This document shows positions 35,412-47,567 of a stretch of DNA of 64,000 bases, one piece after another (position 1 is the first letter of the stretch; every line of letters starts with the position of its first letter). Below the pieces are notes generated by a model, which searched no databases, had not been told where the DNA came from, and saw nothing but the letters and a program-made list of their open reading frames with translations. This DNA is from Drosophila persimilis (taxonomy: Eukaryota; Arthropoda; Insecta; Diptera; Drosophilidae), in the NCBI RefSeq assembly GCF_003286085.1, contig NW_020825353.1:992001-1056000 (forward strand), in the 5' to 3' direction. The position numbers and the translations under genes are program-made.

Positions 35412-36493
35412 TTGCCGTCCTGATACACGAAAGAGATACGGAACATATTTATCTGACCAAGAACAAGTCTTTTTTTAAACACAGTATTTTTATATATACA
35501 TATGTAAGCAAATCTTTTAATAATCGAAACATACAGTTGGACCAGAAAAATGGCATTCCAAACTATCAGAAAATGACTTAAAATACCAAAATCTTAAGGA
35601 AATCTCTCCATGATAAGCCAATAATCCGGCCATGTTTTAGTCCCCCTGGGAAAATTTCCCCATGCTTTGGCAAAGCCCCCACCATTGATCAAATGCTATG
35701 TTATAGTCGCTCCGACTTGATTTTAATACGGATAACTAGGATTAACAGGCAGAGCAGACACATTCGCAGAGCAAATCGCCATTAATTTATGTAAAGTCGA
35801 AACGTAATGCTGGCAGATATAAATTTTATAATGCCATTAGACAGCTGCAGCGAAGCGTTGACGACGACAACGTGGTAACGGCAACGGCAACGGCAACAGC
35901 CACAGCCACAGCAACGGCGACTTTTACTTGCGGCTGAAACCAAAAGTTGAGATGGCCAAAATTGGTGTGGTGTGGCACGGAATGAAATGAAATGGAAGCC
36001 GGGCGGCCGTCCAGTCAGGGAGCTAGCGGTGATAGCGAAACGGGTTTCCGTGCGGAGAGCTTCAGAGAGCTTCATATAATTGTCAATTAGACTGGGCTTA
36101 GGAAGCGACAAAGCCGACCCACACCACCAGCAGCATCTGCAGCTGCTGTGGATGCGGCTTCGGTTGCCGCTGCGGCTCATCGCAGTTGGTTGCGCGTCTG
36201 TCTGTGGCAGGTTGGAAGTGGAACCGGTGAAGCCGGAAAATCGTGTCGCCGGGAAAACGAAACCGAAGATTTTGTGCCGGTCCTGACTTCGTCTCCATCT
36301 ATAAATACTTTTGCAATGCCGCGCAAACGCTTTAATTACGGTTTTGTCCTTGACATTGAGACCACGACGAGGAACAGCAGCAGCCACAGCAGTGGAGCGA
36401 CTGCAGCGCGTTTTCCTAGCGTTTTTAAACATCCAGTGTTTTGTGCAAGTGTTTTCTAAAATAATATACAAATTGAGGAAATTGTTGAGTAAA
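35412..36493. other. Intergenic region between Cpr76Bb and Cpr76Bc
   Basis: About 1.1 kb with the putative Cpr76Bc promoter and leader near 36300-36493. No other gene is seen. Confidence 0.6.
36300..36307 (+). promoter_or_regulatory. Candidate TATA box of Cpr76Bc
   Basis: TATAAATA, 194 bp upstream of the first ATG. The Inr is not obvious. Confidence 0.5.
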
Positions 36494-39444
36494 ATGAAAC
36501 TTTATGTAAGTGTGGGTTAAACAATATTTTAAGGAATGGTTGCATTGCTGTTAAACAATAATATTTGTTGACCTTTTTTTTTCGTTAAGCGAAAGTTAAG
36601 CAAACGAAAACTTTCACTTTTGAGTGAAAGTCGTGCAAATGTCCACGAATGCAAATGCATACAAATAAAAAACAATAATGCAAAGAAGAAGCCATTAGCA
36701 GTACATTGAAACATTTCCCAGAACAGAAGTGAAACAAAAAATATAAGAACAATTTGGGAATTCGTTTAAAATTTTTTAAATATTTTTCAATTTCTATATT
36801 GATGAATGAAGACTCAACCTTGATTTAGAGGATGTGGCATGTTCCTGGCTTTAACCAAAAAGAGACTATGAGACCTTCATGGTTTTCGGTCGTTTTGCTA
36901 TGCCAAAATGGATTCCACATTATTTGTAAATCCGCATTTTAATCGAAATACTCGACATGCCATTCCAAACATATGAGCACTTGTCTGGGGGGCTCTCTCA
37001 GTGTGCTAATTAAACCGAGTCAGTGGCAAAATCTCCAATCAACTCCCCCTGAAAGCAGAGCAGAGCGAGACACATGCCAATCGAGACTGGGGCGATCCGA
37101 TCGATGACTGCTCTCGCAACCGAAAATCAAATCAAATCAAATCGAAAATGTCCAAAAAAATATTTTGCAATTTGCAAAAGAGAAAAAAAAATGCAAGGCA
37201 AGGCAATTGCAATTGGAATTGGGAAAATTGAATTGTACGGTGCAAATGGTCGCCATCCTGCCAGACCCGTTTCCATCTCGAAATCGAGACTGGACCACTG
37301 TCCAACTGTCTAAGAGGGACGGTCCGGAGAGGCTCGGAACGATACGGTACTGGTACTGGTACGGAACGGAGCAGATCAGAGCAGAGCGGGGCTACTGGTC
37401 TTAAGCAAAGCCATCAATCTCCAAAAGTTTTTCACCGGGGCCCCAGACAGGCATTTGCTGTCATATGCGCGGTACAAATGTGCCTTGGTGTCTATCTGTC
37501 TGCCTAATTTTGGACAGCAAGGTGTATTTTGCCATTACCATTTGACAACTGTCACAACGCTGTATGACATGCTCTGGGATGTGGTTTCTCTGGGACTGCT
37601 GCTTCGACTGGGGGCTCCGATCCGTTCCGTTCGTTGTCCAATTAATTTTTGTGCCTCCTTTTTTTTTGGCTGCTCCCCGTTTCCCCCTTAGATTTTCTTT
37701 TGGGCTGGGCCGGGCCGGGCCGGGCCGTGCCGTGCCGGGACAAGCTCGCGTAATAATTTTGTAGGCAATTTATTAACTGTTTGGTGTGTTTGCTTAACTC
37801 GTTTTATCGCTTCGTTTATTAAGCGCTCGACTGATAAAACGCATTCATATTTCGCTTAAATGCCTTTTTGCAGATAACAAGCCACCTGCCACCCCTGCTG
37901 CGGGCCCTCCTCCTGCTGCTGGCCCTGGCCTGCCTGGGGACACGTCCTGCTCCCGTGGACGCAATTCGGGGCGGGGCACCTGTTGTGGTAGCCGACGACG
38001 ATGATGAAACCATGGAGTATGCCCCGCAATATGTAAGTGAACCGCAGCAAAGCAGCCCCCAAGGAAATATTGTGTATGTGTATCGATTGAGCACACTGAA
38101 TATCTATTCATGTCCAGAGGTACTATGGGTCAAAATCGGAAGAAGAGTGCAAAAAATAAATAATTTTTCTTTGATTGTGGGAAGCTATTTACGAGAAATA
38201 CGGAGAGAATTACCATAAGTCCCAAATTCAAGTTTTTAAACTGAAGCTTAACAAAAAAAAAAAATACCCAATTGCCATTCCCATAAATCGCACAATCGTA
38301 CTTTCCTAAATATTTGCTTCATTCCACTCTATCAATCAACAAAAATGATCGCCTAACGACTTTTTAATCAAATAAATCATGACAGCTCACAGTTAATTAA
38401 ATATTTGATCAATCTATCGGAAAATGGACCGGACGAACAAACTCAGGCAGCGATTAATACATCAAAAGCGATCCATAAATACCTTTGATAATCTTTGGAT
38501 CATGGAAAACGCATTTTCCGCCATTGAAAGTGAATGTTGTTCCATGCGACTACACTCGTACGAAATGTTCAATATCTCTCTCGATGCCGCCCACATAAAT
38601 CAACTTGTTGGCCGGCCTGGCCCCCGACTGTATTGTCTTTTCTCGGGAGGGACAGAGGACAGGTGGGGCGGTAGCCGAAAATGCGTTTTGCGTGCACACA
38701 CGATCGGTCGATTCGACAGCCCGGGGGCGCCATATAAGGCCTGCTGCACCTACGATCTCGATCTCCGTCCCAGCACCGAAGCGAAAGGAGGCCCCGTGGC
38801 AAGATTGAATTCTTTTCTTTTGTAACTGTTCAGGCTGTGACAAGGTGCGTTTTCGTTTTCAACAAAAAATGCTAAAATGTTTTCCATGCTGTCTGTCTGT
38901 CCCGTCGATGGGGTAAACGCCTTTGGAACTGTCGGGATTGTCAGAAATTTATTTTTGATTTGCCTGTTACCTGTTGCTCCCACGATCTGTCGTGCGATTT
39001 GTTGTCAAAATGTTGACAACGCTGCGTATGCGTAATTTGCATGTAATTGTGGAGCGATATTGCGCATACGCCCAGTCGGACAAATCATAAATTGCTCACC
39101 CATATATACATATATTTCATAAATTTATGAGTTAGAGTTCACACGCACCCACAAAATCGCGCACATAAAGCGGGCAATTGACCACCAACTGGGGAGTGGG
39201 ACTACAGTGCGGGCTACTCTCAATGATCTCCTGGGTGGCCCCGCTGCTCTGACTTATGCAACTCTTATTAAAAACGTTATATATATATATATCTATACAT
39301 ATATAGTATCTATGCGTATATACAGCTGACTGACTGCTCAGGTTACACTCGCTTGTAATCATTTGTTTTGTCCGGACAGCGACAGCGGCCAGAGAGTTAA
39401 AATTGATAGGCAGCGAACAACTGCAGCAGCAACAGCAGCAGCAA

Positions 39445-39476
<32 letters not shown>

Positions 39477-41634
39477 CCAGCGACCAGCAGGCACCACCAG
39501 CGGTAGAAACCGCGCGCTGCATTTGTATGCGTTTTGTGCGTGGCCATTTATGGACGTCTGCGCTTAATTGAAGCCAGCGCCAAAGCATGCGAAAAACTTT
39601 TGCAATTTGCCTTAAAAACCAAAAGGTGCCAAAAAAGAAGGGGAAAACACAGAGAGACACACTCAGAGAGAAACACACAGCGACTTGTCCGAAATGACAA
39701 CGAATGCTCTACATTTTTATATTAATTGAATTTATGTAAATTTTTTGGTTATTTAGTTGCTGGCTTTATGGGGTTAATGCGTGGTGAGCTGCCCATAAAT
39801 AACAATCTAAAATGTCATTTAAGATTCTTTGAAAGCCACTTGCGCTTAGACACAGTAATTAGCGCACTGATATGATTACAATTTGTATTCAAATTTTGAC
39901 TTTTTCTATAAATATCAGCGGAAACATCCCACTGAAAGACGGGTACTTAGTCTTTCTCTGATATTGATTTCGAATGCGTTGCAAAGCCTTACTAGGGTTA
40001 AGGCCCAACTAAATACTTAATTAATACGCCTTGCCTTCAATGGCGGCTTTAGATCAAAAGAACACCCAACCCCCAAGCTCCCAAAAGCCTCAACCCAACC
40101 CAATGCTTCTTTTCAGTGGCTCTCAAACTGTGCACAGCGCCGATTTTTGCCTTGACACAAAAAAGCTGCATTTGTTTCATTTTTTATTTGGAATTTTTTC
40201 TTTTTTTGTCAAGAAAACTTTGACATAGCCCCATTGGGGCTTAGCAAAAAAGTGTGTGTACAATTTTGAGGTGCGGTTTTGGGCCATGGGAGCATTTCTT
40301 GAGACGCAAGCGTTTCTTAAGGGCGTTTCTTCAGTGCGTTTTGGAAACGATTGCTAATCAGAAATTTCTTTTATTTCCCTCTCTTTCAGGAACATCCGGG
40401 GTATGCGTTCAGCTATGGGGTCAAGGATTTGCACACGGGCGATGTAAAGTCGCAGTGGGAGTCCCGGGATCGTGACGGTGTGAAGGGACACTACAGCATC
40501 CTCGAACCAGATGGCTCCATACGCACCGTTCACTACACGGCCGATGCCAAAAAGGGCTTCAATGCAATTGTCAAGACGGTGGGTGCCAATTCACATCCCA
40601 TTACCGAGGAGACGCCGGAGGGCAGCAACCAGGTGAACGATGACACCAGCCAGTCGAAGATCAATCACTATAGCAAGGACCAGGAGCACATCGTTCTTAG
40701 CTCGGACATCAAGCAACAGAAGCGGCCCATTGAAGATCTCACCCATTCTCACCCGAAGATCCCTAGCCTTGTGGAGATCAAGCCCCATGCCCGCATCAAG
40801 CAGGTGCCCATGGAGCTGGAGCCAGGCATCCGGGATAGATTGCAGCAGGCCCGCGACAACTACTATAAAGAAATCGCCGCTGCCCACAAGCTGGAGCATG
40901 ATTACGCCCACAAGCTAGAGCATGATTACGCCCAAAAGCTAGAGAGTGACTACGCGAAGAAGTTGCAGCAGCCCAGCTATGCGGTACAGGAGGGCGACTG
41001 GAAGGCGGTGATAGTCAATGAGCCTAAGGAGTACCGTCCACACTACACCACCAGTCCCCCCCAGTCACAGGCCCAGCCCCAGCCCCACCACCAGCACCAG
41101 CACCCGTACTACGATTACTACAAGCCCAAGGAGGTTCCCCACAACTATATTCACAAGGCATCGGTGGCCCAGCAGTCACTGCACACTAGCTTCTCTCCCT
41201 CAAAGCCGCGCCCGAGCATCCCGGAGCCCATCTCCAACCACATCCACCAGAAGAAGGTGGTGCACACCACGCCCGGCCTGAAGCACTACAAGTACAAGGG
41301 CGTGTCCAAGACGTACGTTAGGCCCGAATACTCCAGCTACTTCCAGCGTAAGCCAAAGAAGCTGAGACCATTCCATCCACAAGCAGGCCTAAGTCCCAAG
41401 CACCGTCCCCAGCGGCCGGAGAAGGCGGGTCCCGTGGTCTTTCCCGAATTGCTAGAAGATGAGTTCGAGGAGTTCGTGGAGGAGGACGACGATGAGCAGG
41501 GAGTCGCATCGGCCAGCCTGGTTCAGAGCATGGTACGGAAGGACAAGAAGCATATGGTGCCCATGTACGCGGGCGGCCACAGCTTCAAGACGGCCAGCAG
41601 CAGCAGCAGCCACCGAGATCTGCGTGGGGTGTAG
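36494..41634 (+). CDS. Cpr76Bc: Cuticle protein Cpr76Bc (RR-2 family)
   Basis: Exons are 36494-36505 (four codons, MKLY), 37874-38032 and 40390-41634, all phase 0, giving 471 aa. The signal peptide is split by the first intron and continues [19 protein letters not shown]. The RR-2 domain is N-terminal, near residues 58-120 ([32 protein letters not shown]). The long basic, His/Pro/Tyr-rich tail contains about three copies of HKLEHDYA-type units near 40890-40970 and an acidic patch ([13 protein letters not shown]). It is an extracellular chitin-matrix protein. Donors are GTAAGT in both introns and acceptors TTGCAG and TTTCAG. AATAAA is at 41730-41735. The long introns may hold enhancers. Confidence 0.92.
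36506..37873 (+). other. Intron 1 of Cpr76Bc
   Basis: A 1.37-kb intron. It includes a GGGCC-rich tract at about 37705-37740 and short CGGTAC repeats near 37343-37365. No nested gene is seen. Confidence 0.7.
38033..40389 (+). other. Intron 2 of Cpr76Bc
   Basis: A 2.36-kb intron with a CAG/CAA tract at 39421-39479 and an AT dinucleotide tract near 39277-39303. The minus-strand Cys-rich frame across the CAG tract is an artefact of the repeat. No nested gene is seen. Confidence 0.7.
39421..39479 (+). repeat. CAG/CAA trinucleotide repeat
   Basis: About 19 CAG/CAA units in the second Cpr76Bc intron. It is untranslated on the plus strand if the splicing above is right. Confidence 0.85.
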
Positions 41635-43601
41635 GTCGGGATATCTCAGCGATCTGTAGTAGTGTTTCCTTCTCTATTTATTTTTTTTATTCGACCTAAT
41701 TTATTTTAACGTTTAGTTTTTGTGTTTTAAATAAATGAAGTTGTCTTTAACGAACGCTCCCCGAAATGGAAAACAAATCCATGACTTCCCGCAGCTGCAC
41801 TTGTCGGTGGTTTTCCATCATAAATCGCATAAGTCAGGCCCAAGCTAGGCCAGGCCAAACAATTATATTGAACAATACAAGTACCCAAGAAATTCGTGGG
41901 CTGACAGGAAATTGCTAACAAGCAAATCCAGCGATCTCTGACTTCTGATCTCCCTCTCAGTGGGCCCAACCTCCAATTGAGTTTTCTGATTATGCCATGC
42001 GGCGGCAACGCCATCCAACAACGAAAGCGACAACCATAAATTAACACCAATTCGCATTAATTATTGCAAGTCGACAACGCAACTTCAAAAACGCCCCAAA
42101 AGTGTCCACGAATGAAAAGAGACGATGTTGGTAATGCTCTATCTTAGCTGGGAAGCAGTAGAATAAATGGTATAAACATTAAAGCACATCAAGCAATCTA
42201 ATAAATTGTCCACAAGAATCGATATACGAGTATGTACTGACAATAGCAGTGGCTTTCCCCAGGTATGAATGGTACCTCTTGTAAGAGTGCAGCATTGTAG
42301 CTCTAAAACGCATACAATTTGACAGCGCATTATGCCAATGCAATGCCTGTGTGCTATGGAGTCATTTCGGAGAATTGTCTCACATTTGTTTAGCCAGCTA
42401 ATTGCTCTTGGCCAACGTTCTCTGCGCGGGGATCCTTAAAAGGTGTGCGTGTCAGCGGGGCAGCTTTTCCACTGCCTGCCACTCAGATCGGATCGGATTG
42501 GATCGGATACAACTACTGCGGTAAGCCGCAAACCGGATCCAAGTCTCAAGAGTCAACCAGATATGAGTGCAGCTGTGAGTCATAACTACGTTCAATGTCG
42601 GCTATCGGAGGCGGCGCCTAATCTAGAAGATTGTAAATTATTTAATTGGGAGCGTTAGCGTTTCCAACGCCTCTGCACATTGGATGCACTCAGTGAATGC
42701 GAGTGCGAGAGAATGAGAATCAATCTGAGAATTTTCTGCACTCTAGGCGATTCTCAGACATTTCTCACGCGACCATAAAATGCGCAAAAGTTATTCTGAT
42801 CGCCGTCTATGAGCATCAATTTGGAATCAACTTGGTTTTTATTGGATCCACAGTCGGAGTCTGAGAAACTGGTTCGCCTAGAATGCAACGAACGGCAACG
42901 TGGGAGCAATTTGCATATAAGCAATCAATTTTTTTTTTTTCCCTCTTCATTTGACACTTTGCTCCCTGAAACGCACTCGACAGTCAGAGTCCATGTCAGA
43001 GCCAGGCCAAGACTTCAATTTATGCAACGAAATTGCAAGCAAAAATTACAAAAATCCAAGTCAATGCCATACGCAAAATAGACAAAATCTTGCGTTGACA
43101 AAAAAGTACGAGGTACCCAGTAATTAGAATACTCGATCTCTGGTCGAACTAGTTATGCCAGAGATTAGCTAAATTGGATTACCCGCGACTACCACTACGG
43201 CTACGACTATCTGGCGATCCGCAGGTGGGAGCAAGTGCAGCAGAGCACCCATTGAGAATGTTGAACGAACCGAATGCCTAATCTGTGTTAATTATGACAA
43301 ATGTTTATGACACTCGAATCTAACTGAAAGTGTGTTGCGAGGTTGGCTTAAAAAGTTCTAAGGAAATTCCATTTTAACACTATCTGAAGATATGGAGAGG
43401 ATCTCTCTTCTTTTTTCCCTTGAGGCTTCCCATTAAAAGGTATACAAAAGTATTTTTAGTTAAAGAAAGAATTATTTTATGCTAACAGTAACGTTATAAT
43501 TTTAAAATTCAGAAATACAAAAAAAAAACAAAAATTTGCACCGTTTCGAAGTCTTCTCACAACCAACGCCGCAAGAACTAAAGGAATTGGTAGAGTTTGC
43601 C
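41635..43601. other. Intergenic region between Cpr76Bc and the Mic10-like gene
   Basis: About 2 kb, starting with the Cpr76Bc 3' UTR. Only short unsupported ORFs, such as a 28-codon one at 42563-42649, are present. Confidence 0.6.
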
Positions 43602-43817
43602 TCACTTCAAGTCCTTCATGGCGCTCTCACAGTTTCGATAGGCTAGACCAAGGCCGAATCCTGCTCCCATCCAGACCGGCCAGCGACGACGACGTAAGAA
43701 TAACAGGGCGACAAAGCCACCAATCACTATACCGCCAGATGCCTTAACAATGACATCCGCAAGGCAATGATTACGCAAATCACCATGGCGATCCGAAACA
43801 GAGACAGAGGAAGGCAT
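43602..43817 (-). CDS. Mic10-like MICOS subunit
   Basis: A 71-aa protein of the mitochondrial inner membrane. Mic10 bends cristae junctions as part of the MICOS complex. It has the family layout: a conserved N-terminal CLADVIVKASGG, a first glycine-rich membrane segment (GGIVIGGFVALLF), a short positive loop (RRRRWPVW), and a second segment with the GxGxGxG-type motif GAGFGLGLAYRNCE. The frame extends upstream, but homology begins at about the ATG 43815-43817. No intron is seen and no clear AATAAA lies close downstream. Drosophila carries several Mic10-like genes, so this may be a retrocopy or a testis-biased paralogue. A palindrome (43912-43925) lies about 100 bp upstream. Confidence 0.85.
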   Translation of the reverse strand: MPSSVSVSDRHGDLRNHCLADVIVKASGGIVIGGFVALLFLRRRRWPVWMGAGFGLGLAYRNCESAMKDLK

Positions 43818-46312
43818 CCTTCTTGTACTTTTTAGTGAATGAAAGAAAAACAAATTTGAACAGTTTTTCTCAATTTTTTGATCCAAAAACAAAACGGTAC
43901 TTACTGGCATATACGAGTACTCGTACAATATTTTCAGATCGAGTAGAATGCAGCGAATTTACTACTATTTATGTAAAAAAATAAATAATATTTAAAAAAT
44001 ACTGGTAATTGTAAAGCCGATCATACACCAAAGTTCCTTTTAATTATTAAGCCTGTCACTTTGGCCAATTCCCATCGGTAGTATCCACCTTAGCTGTCAT
44101 CGTCCCTCAATCGCTGTGACCGCATTTAATTAGCTGTCTGCAGAGTCTGAGGTCTGCCACATGTGTATGGTGGCACCTCTCAAGCTGCCATCGCTGCCAC
44201 ATTGTCCCTGACTTGCGGCTGACACCGCATGCCGGGTAAATCAATTAAAAACCACCAGAAAAAAAACACATACCCGAGCGAAACCCAAGCGACTCCTGGC
44301 CATATAGTCAGATGTGAAATCTAGGCGAAGCTTTATCCAAAATAAATCCGGCCATAAACGGTTGGCTGGAAAATTGATTGAGCAGCACACGCGTTGACAT
44401 TTCAATTAGAAGCCCAGACGAAACAGAAAATTAAATGAAAAATCGTAAAAAAAATAGAAGAAATACGAAGCGAAAACCAAAACCAAAACCAAAACCAAGA
44501 CACGCAATCGCCTCCAAAGTGCAATTGGAAAAGAATGCCGATCCAGATCGAGAGCTAGTGCCACTAGATAAACGTTGCGAAGCAATTAAGTCCGCCGGAC
44601 AGTGGTTGCATGCGGCGATTGGTATCGGAGCATCGGAAAATGTGAGTGAGAGTGAAAGGAGACATTGAGTTCTCCTCCTTCATGAGCCCCCAAAGATTTT
44701 CCATACTTTTTCCAGTGAACTGCCGCAGCTGTTAATTGAACATGAAACATGTTTCGGGCTGTCGGCCCCAGCTTTTCTTCTCCTTTTTTCTTTCTTGTAT
44801 GCTGTTTCTTTTTAGCCTCTTGCTCGCAACAGTTTTCGCAATTTGATTGAATTTTAATTTTTCAACATTTGCAAATGCAAAGGCACACAGCCGAAAATCG
44901 AGTGACCAGTCAGCTGCGCCGATTTTAACCTACTTCAGAGGCATTGCTGGACGAGTTTACTTTAGTTTAGGCCACGCATTTGTCACACACACGCACCGCA
45001 CAGATCGGCCACTGCAACTGCAACTTCCACTGCACTGCACTGGGGTTGCGTAAGAGTTTTTGGTGGAACCAGAGCCGGAGATCTTATAGAGGCTCAGATC
45101 TACAGCTACAGCTACAGCTACATCTGGCCATGGCGCTGGCTCACGACCATGCCTACTTAACATCATGACGAAATCCATCGCCCAAGCATCGCCCCGACAC
45201 ACCTCCTCTGCTCCCTCACTTTCCTTTCGGTTTTTTAATTGAAAAATCTTGATTTTCGCCCGAGCCCGAGCCGGACTCGGACTCGGACTCGGAGCCGTGC
45301 CGGATCATTTACATATAACTTTATACGAGTATATCACCATCAGCGAATCCTATATCTAGATGGTTTGTCGTTCATTCAATATCGCAAATGGGCCCAAAAA
45401 GCCAACACCAGATCGTGTTGTACATAGCCTCTGCGTAAACATTTCAAAATTTGACAAAAATATTTCTAAAATTGCTGATTTTATGTTTCTCGCTCTCGAA
45501 TCTGGAGCCTCAAATCTGGACTAAGAATTCTACATGACTGGACAAATAAATAAACTAAAACCAGTTTAGTTTAGCTTAGTTCGAGTGCAAATAACGCTAC
45601 GAATATTGCGTGTATTCTCGTAAATAGTCGTACAATATTTTGAGAAAGGCCGTTGGGGCTGGGCCGGGCCTGGGCCTGGGTGTGTGTGCACAACATGTCG
45701 TATGCGTGTTGCCAGCGGGGCATTCACATGGCAGTAGCCGCTGCTGCAGGATTATCGAGTGCTGAAACTGAAACTGGAGCTTGAAATTATGACTCTAGGT
45801 AGCTTACGGCCAGTGTTTATGAGTGGAAAAGCATTTTCCGCACCTCATGGGAAATTTATGCTGTCTATTCGCTGGTGGGCGAGGCATGTCTTGGCCAAAA
45901 GGCAAAGTCTGCGATAGAAGTGGAGCAGTTATATAAGATGGCAGGATGAAGAAGAAATCTGCAATCTTTGGATTTAATTTGCTTCAATGGCCTTAGGCAA
46001 TCCTAGATCCTAGTCTATGTGCTCTATGAACAGCATATAGTATATATATTTGCTTCCCATGATACACTGCAACAATTCTTTGCCCATTAATACTCTTCAA
46101 GATCGAAATGTCCAGTGAGCAGATACCAACCATTAAGTCACACACACCCTCGCAAAAGGTGACACTGGGGGCATAGTGACCCTAATTGCCGACAAGTCAA
46201 CACTTTGGCCATATCTCCCAGCTATTCTATTAGTTATATATTGTATCATGTATTATGTGGCAATGCGCCTTAGAGCCGACAACTAATGCACAACCAAGGC
46301 CCAAGGCACACT

Positions 46313-46345
46313 CTCAGACGGACAGACAGACAGACAGACAAACAG
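46313..46345 (+). repeat. (GACA)n microsatellite
   Basis: Tandem GACA/AACA tetranucleotides; simple sequence only. Confidence 0.8.
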
Positions 46346-47208
46346 ACACACGCATGATTGCACTCCACCACTCCACAAGCCAAGAAAATTTATTGATAGC
46401 GACATTAATACCACAATTCTTGTTTTATTTCTCAGATATTCGCTGCTCTCTATTTTTGTGTGTTGTGTGCTGTGCATTTTTGTGGCTGGCGATTTTCATT
46501 TGGCTGGGCTGGGCTGGGGGGGTCTAGCAAATTGCGTATGCATTTATTTTTTTCCAGAGCTACACGCAATGGCCGCGATTAAAATCTAAATCAAATTAAG
46601 TCGCTTTAAAAGCATACGAGTATGCAAACAAAAATGAAGCAAAAAATCTAAAAAATCAAAAAATTGAGGCAGCAAAATAAAAAGGCGGCTTGGCCAACAA
46701 TGCACTACGCGCGATTTCTGAGCGGCTGTGTGTGTGTGTGTGTTTTTTTTTTATTTGTTTGAGCCGAGGCGTTTGACGAGAGTATGATCTAATAAAACGT
46801 TACCAACTTTGTGTGAGGCTGTGCTGTGCTGTGCTGTGCGACCGAGCGAAGGTGGGGCCGAGCCCAACAATTGGCCAGGCAGGTTGCAGGTTGCAATTTT
46901 CAGTTTTCAGTTCGCGAGAGAACCCCGAGACAAAGCTGCCACCAAACGAGAGCTGGAGTCGGAGCTGCAGTCATCAATTCTTCATCTGCACGCGCCAAAG
47001 TCGCAGCGCACCCGACTTGGTCTGGCCTGGCCCGATCCAATCCGATACGATCCGATTCGACTCATTCCTTGCAGCTAGATCCATTTTTTTTTTTTGTTTT
47101 CTGCTATAAATATAGTGTGTTTTTTTTCGCTTTGTCGCCAAACTGGTGCGTGGCTGCCGCGCATGCGTGCGAGCTTTTCTGTGCGAGTGTTGGCCAACTG
47201 ACCGAACG

Positions 47209-47216
47209 TATATAAG
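47209..47216 (+). promoter_or_regulatory. TATA box of Cpr76Bd
   Basis: TATATAAG with an Inr-like AACAGT about 30 bp downstream. This predicts a 5' UTR of about 330 nt, which contains one very short upstream ORF (47492-47506, four codons plus stop). Confidence 0.65.
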
Positions 47217-47567
47217 CGATTATAGGGCCGGGCTGGCCAACAGTCCAGTCCAGTCGGCCGCGCTGCCTTGCTCTACATCCCCGAAGCGTACCGAGCGTTC
47301 CGTTCCGTTCCGTTGCGTATCAGTCCGTTTCGTGTTGCGGGTCTATATCGAGTCCGTGGCGTCTGTTCGATTCAATTGAGTCGTTCATCCCCGTGTGTGT
47401 GTCTGCTCCGCAAGGCAGTACCTCTCCACCTGACAAAGGATAGCTTGATCCTTGGAGCAAGCTTGTGAAATCTTTTTTTGGAAAAGTGCAAATGTTGTGT
47501 CATTGACAGAAAGGATCCATAAAGTTTCTTCATTAATCCAGAGCCAACGAATTTTTTTAGTGGAAAT

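Larger units (their letters stand above)
43818..47567. other. Intergenic region upstream of Cpr76Bd
   Basis: About 3.7 kb. It holds a GACA microsatellite at about 46313-46345, AAAACC repeats near 44474-44500 and a TG run near 46727-46743. The Cpr76Bd promoter lies at its right end. The plus-strand ORF at 44435 is basic low-complexity and is not supported as a gene. Confidence 0.6.

Noticed and set aside
39132-39497. Minus-strand frame with a long run of cysteines
   Set aside because: It is the translation of the CAG/CAA repeat in the second Cpr76Bc intron; there is no domain and no conservation-like signal.
44435-44668. Plus-strand 77-aa basic ORF starting with ATG
   Set aside because: The N-terminus is low-complexity Lys/Pro from AAAACC repeats, the rest resembles no family, and no promoter or splice context is seen.
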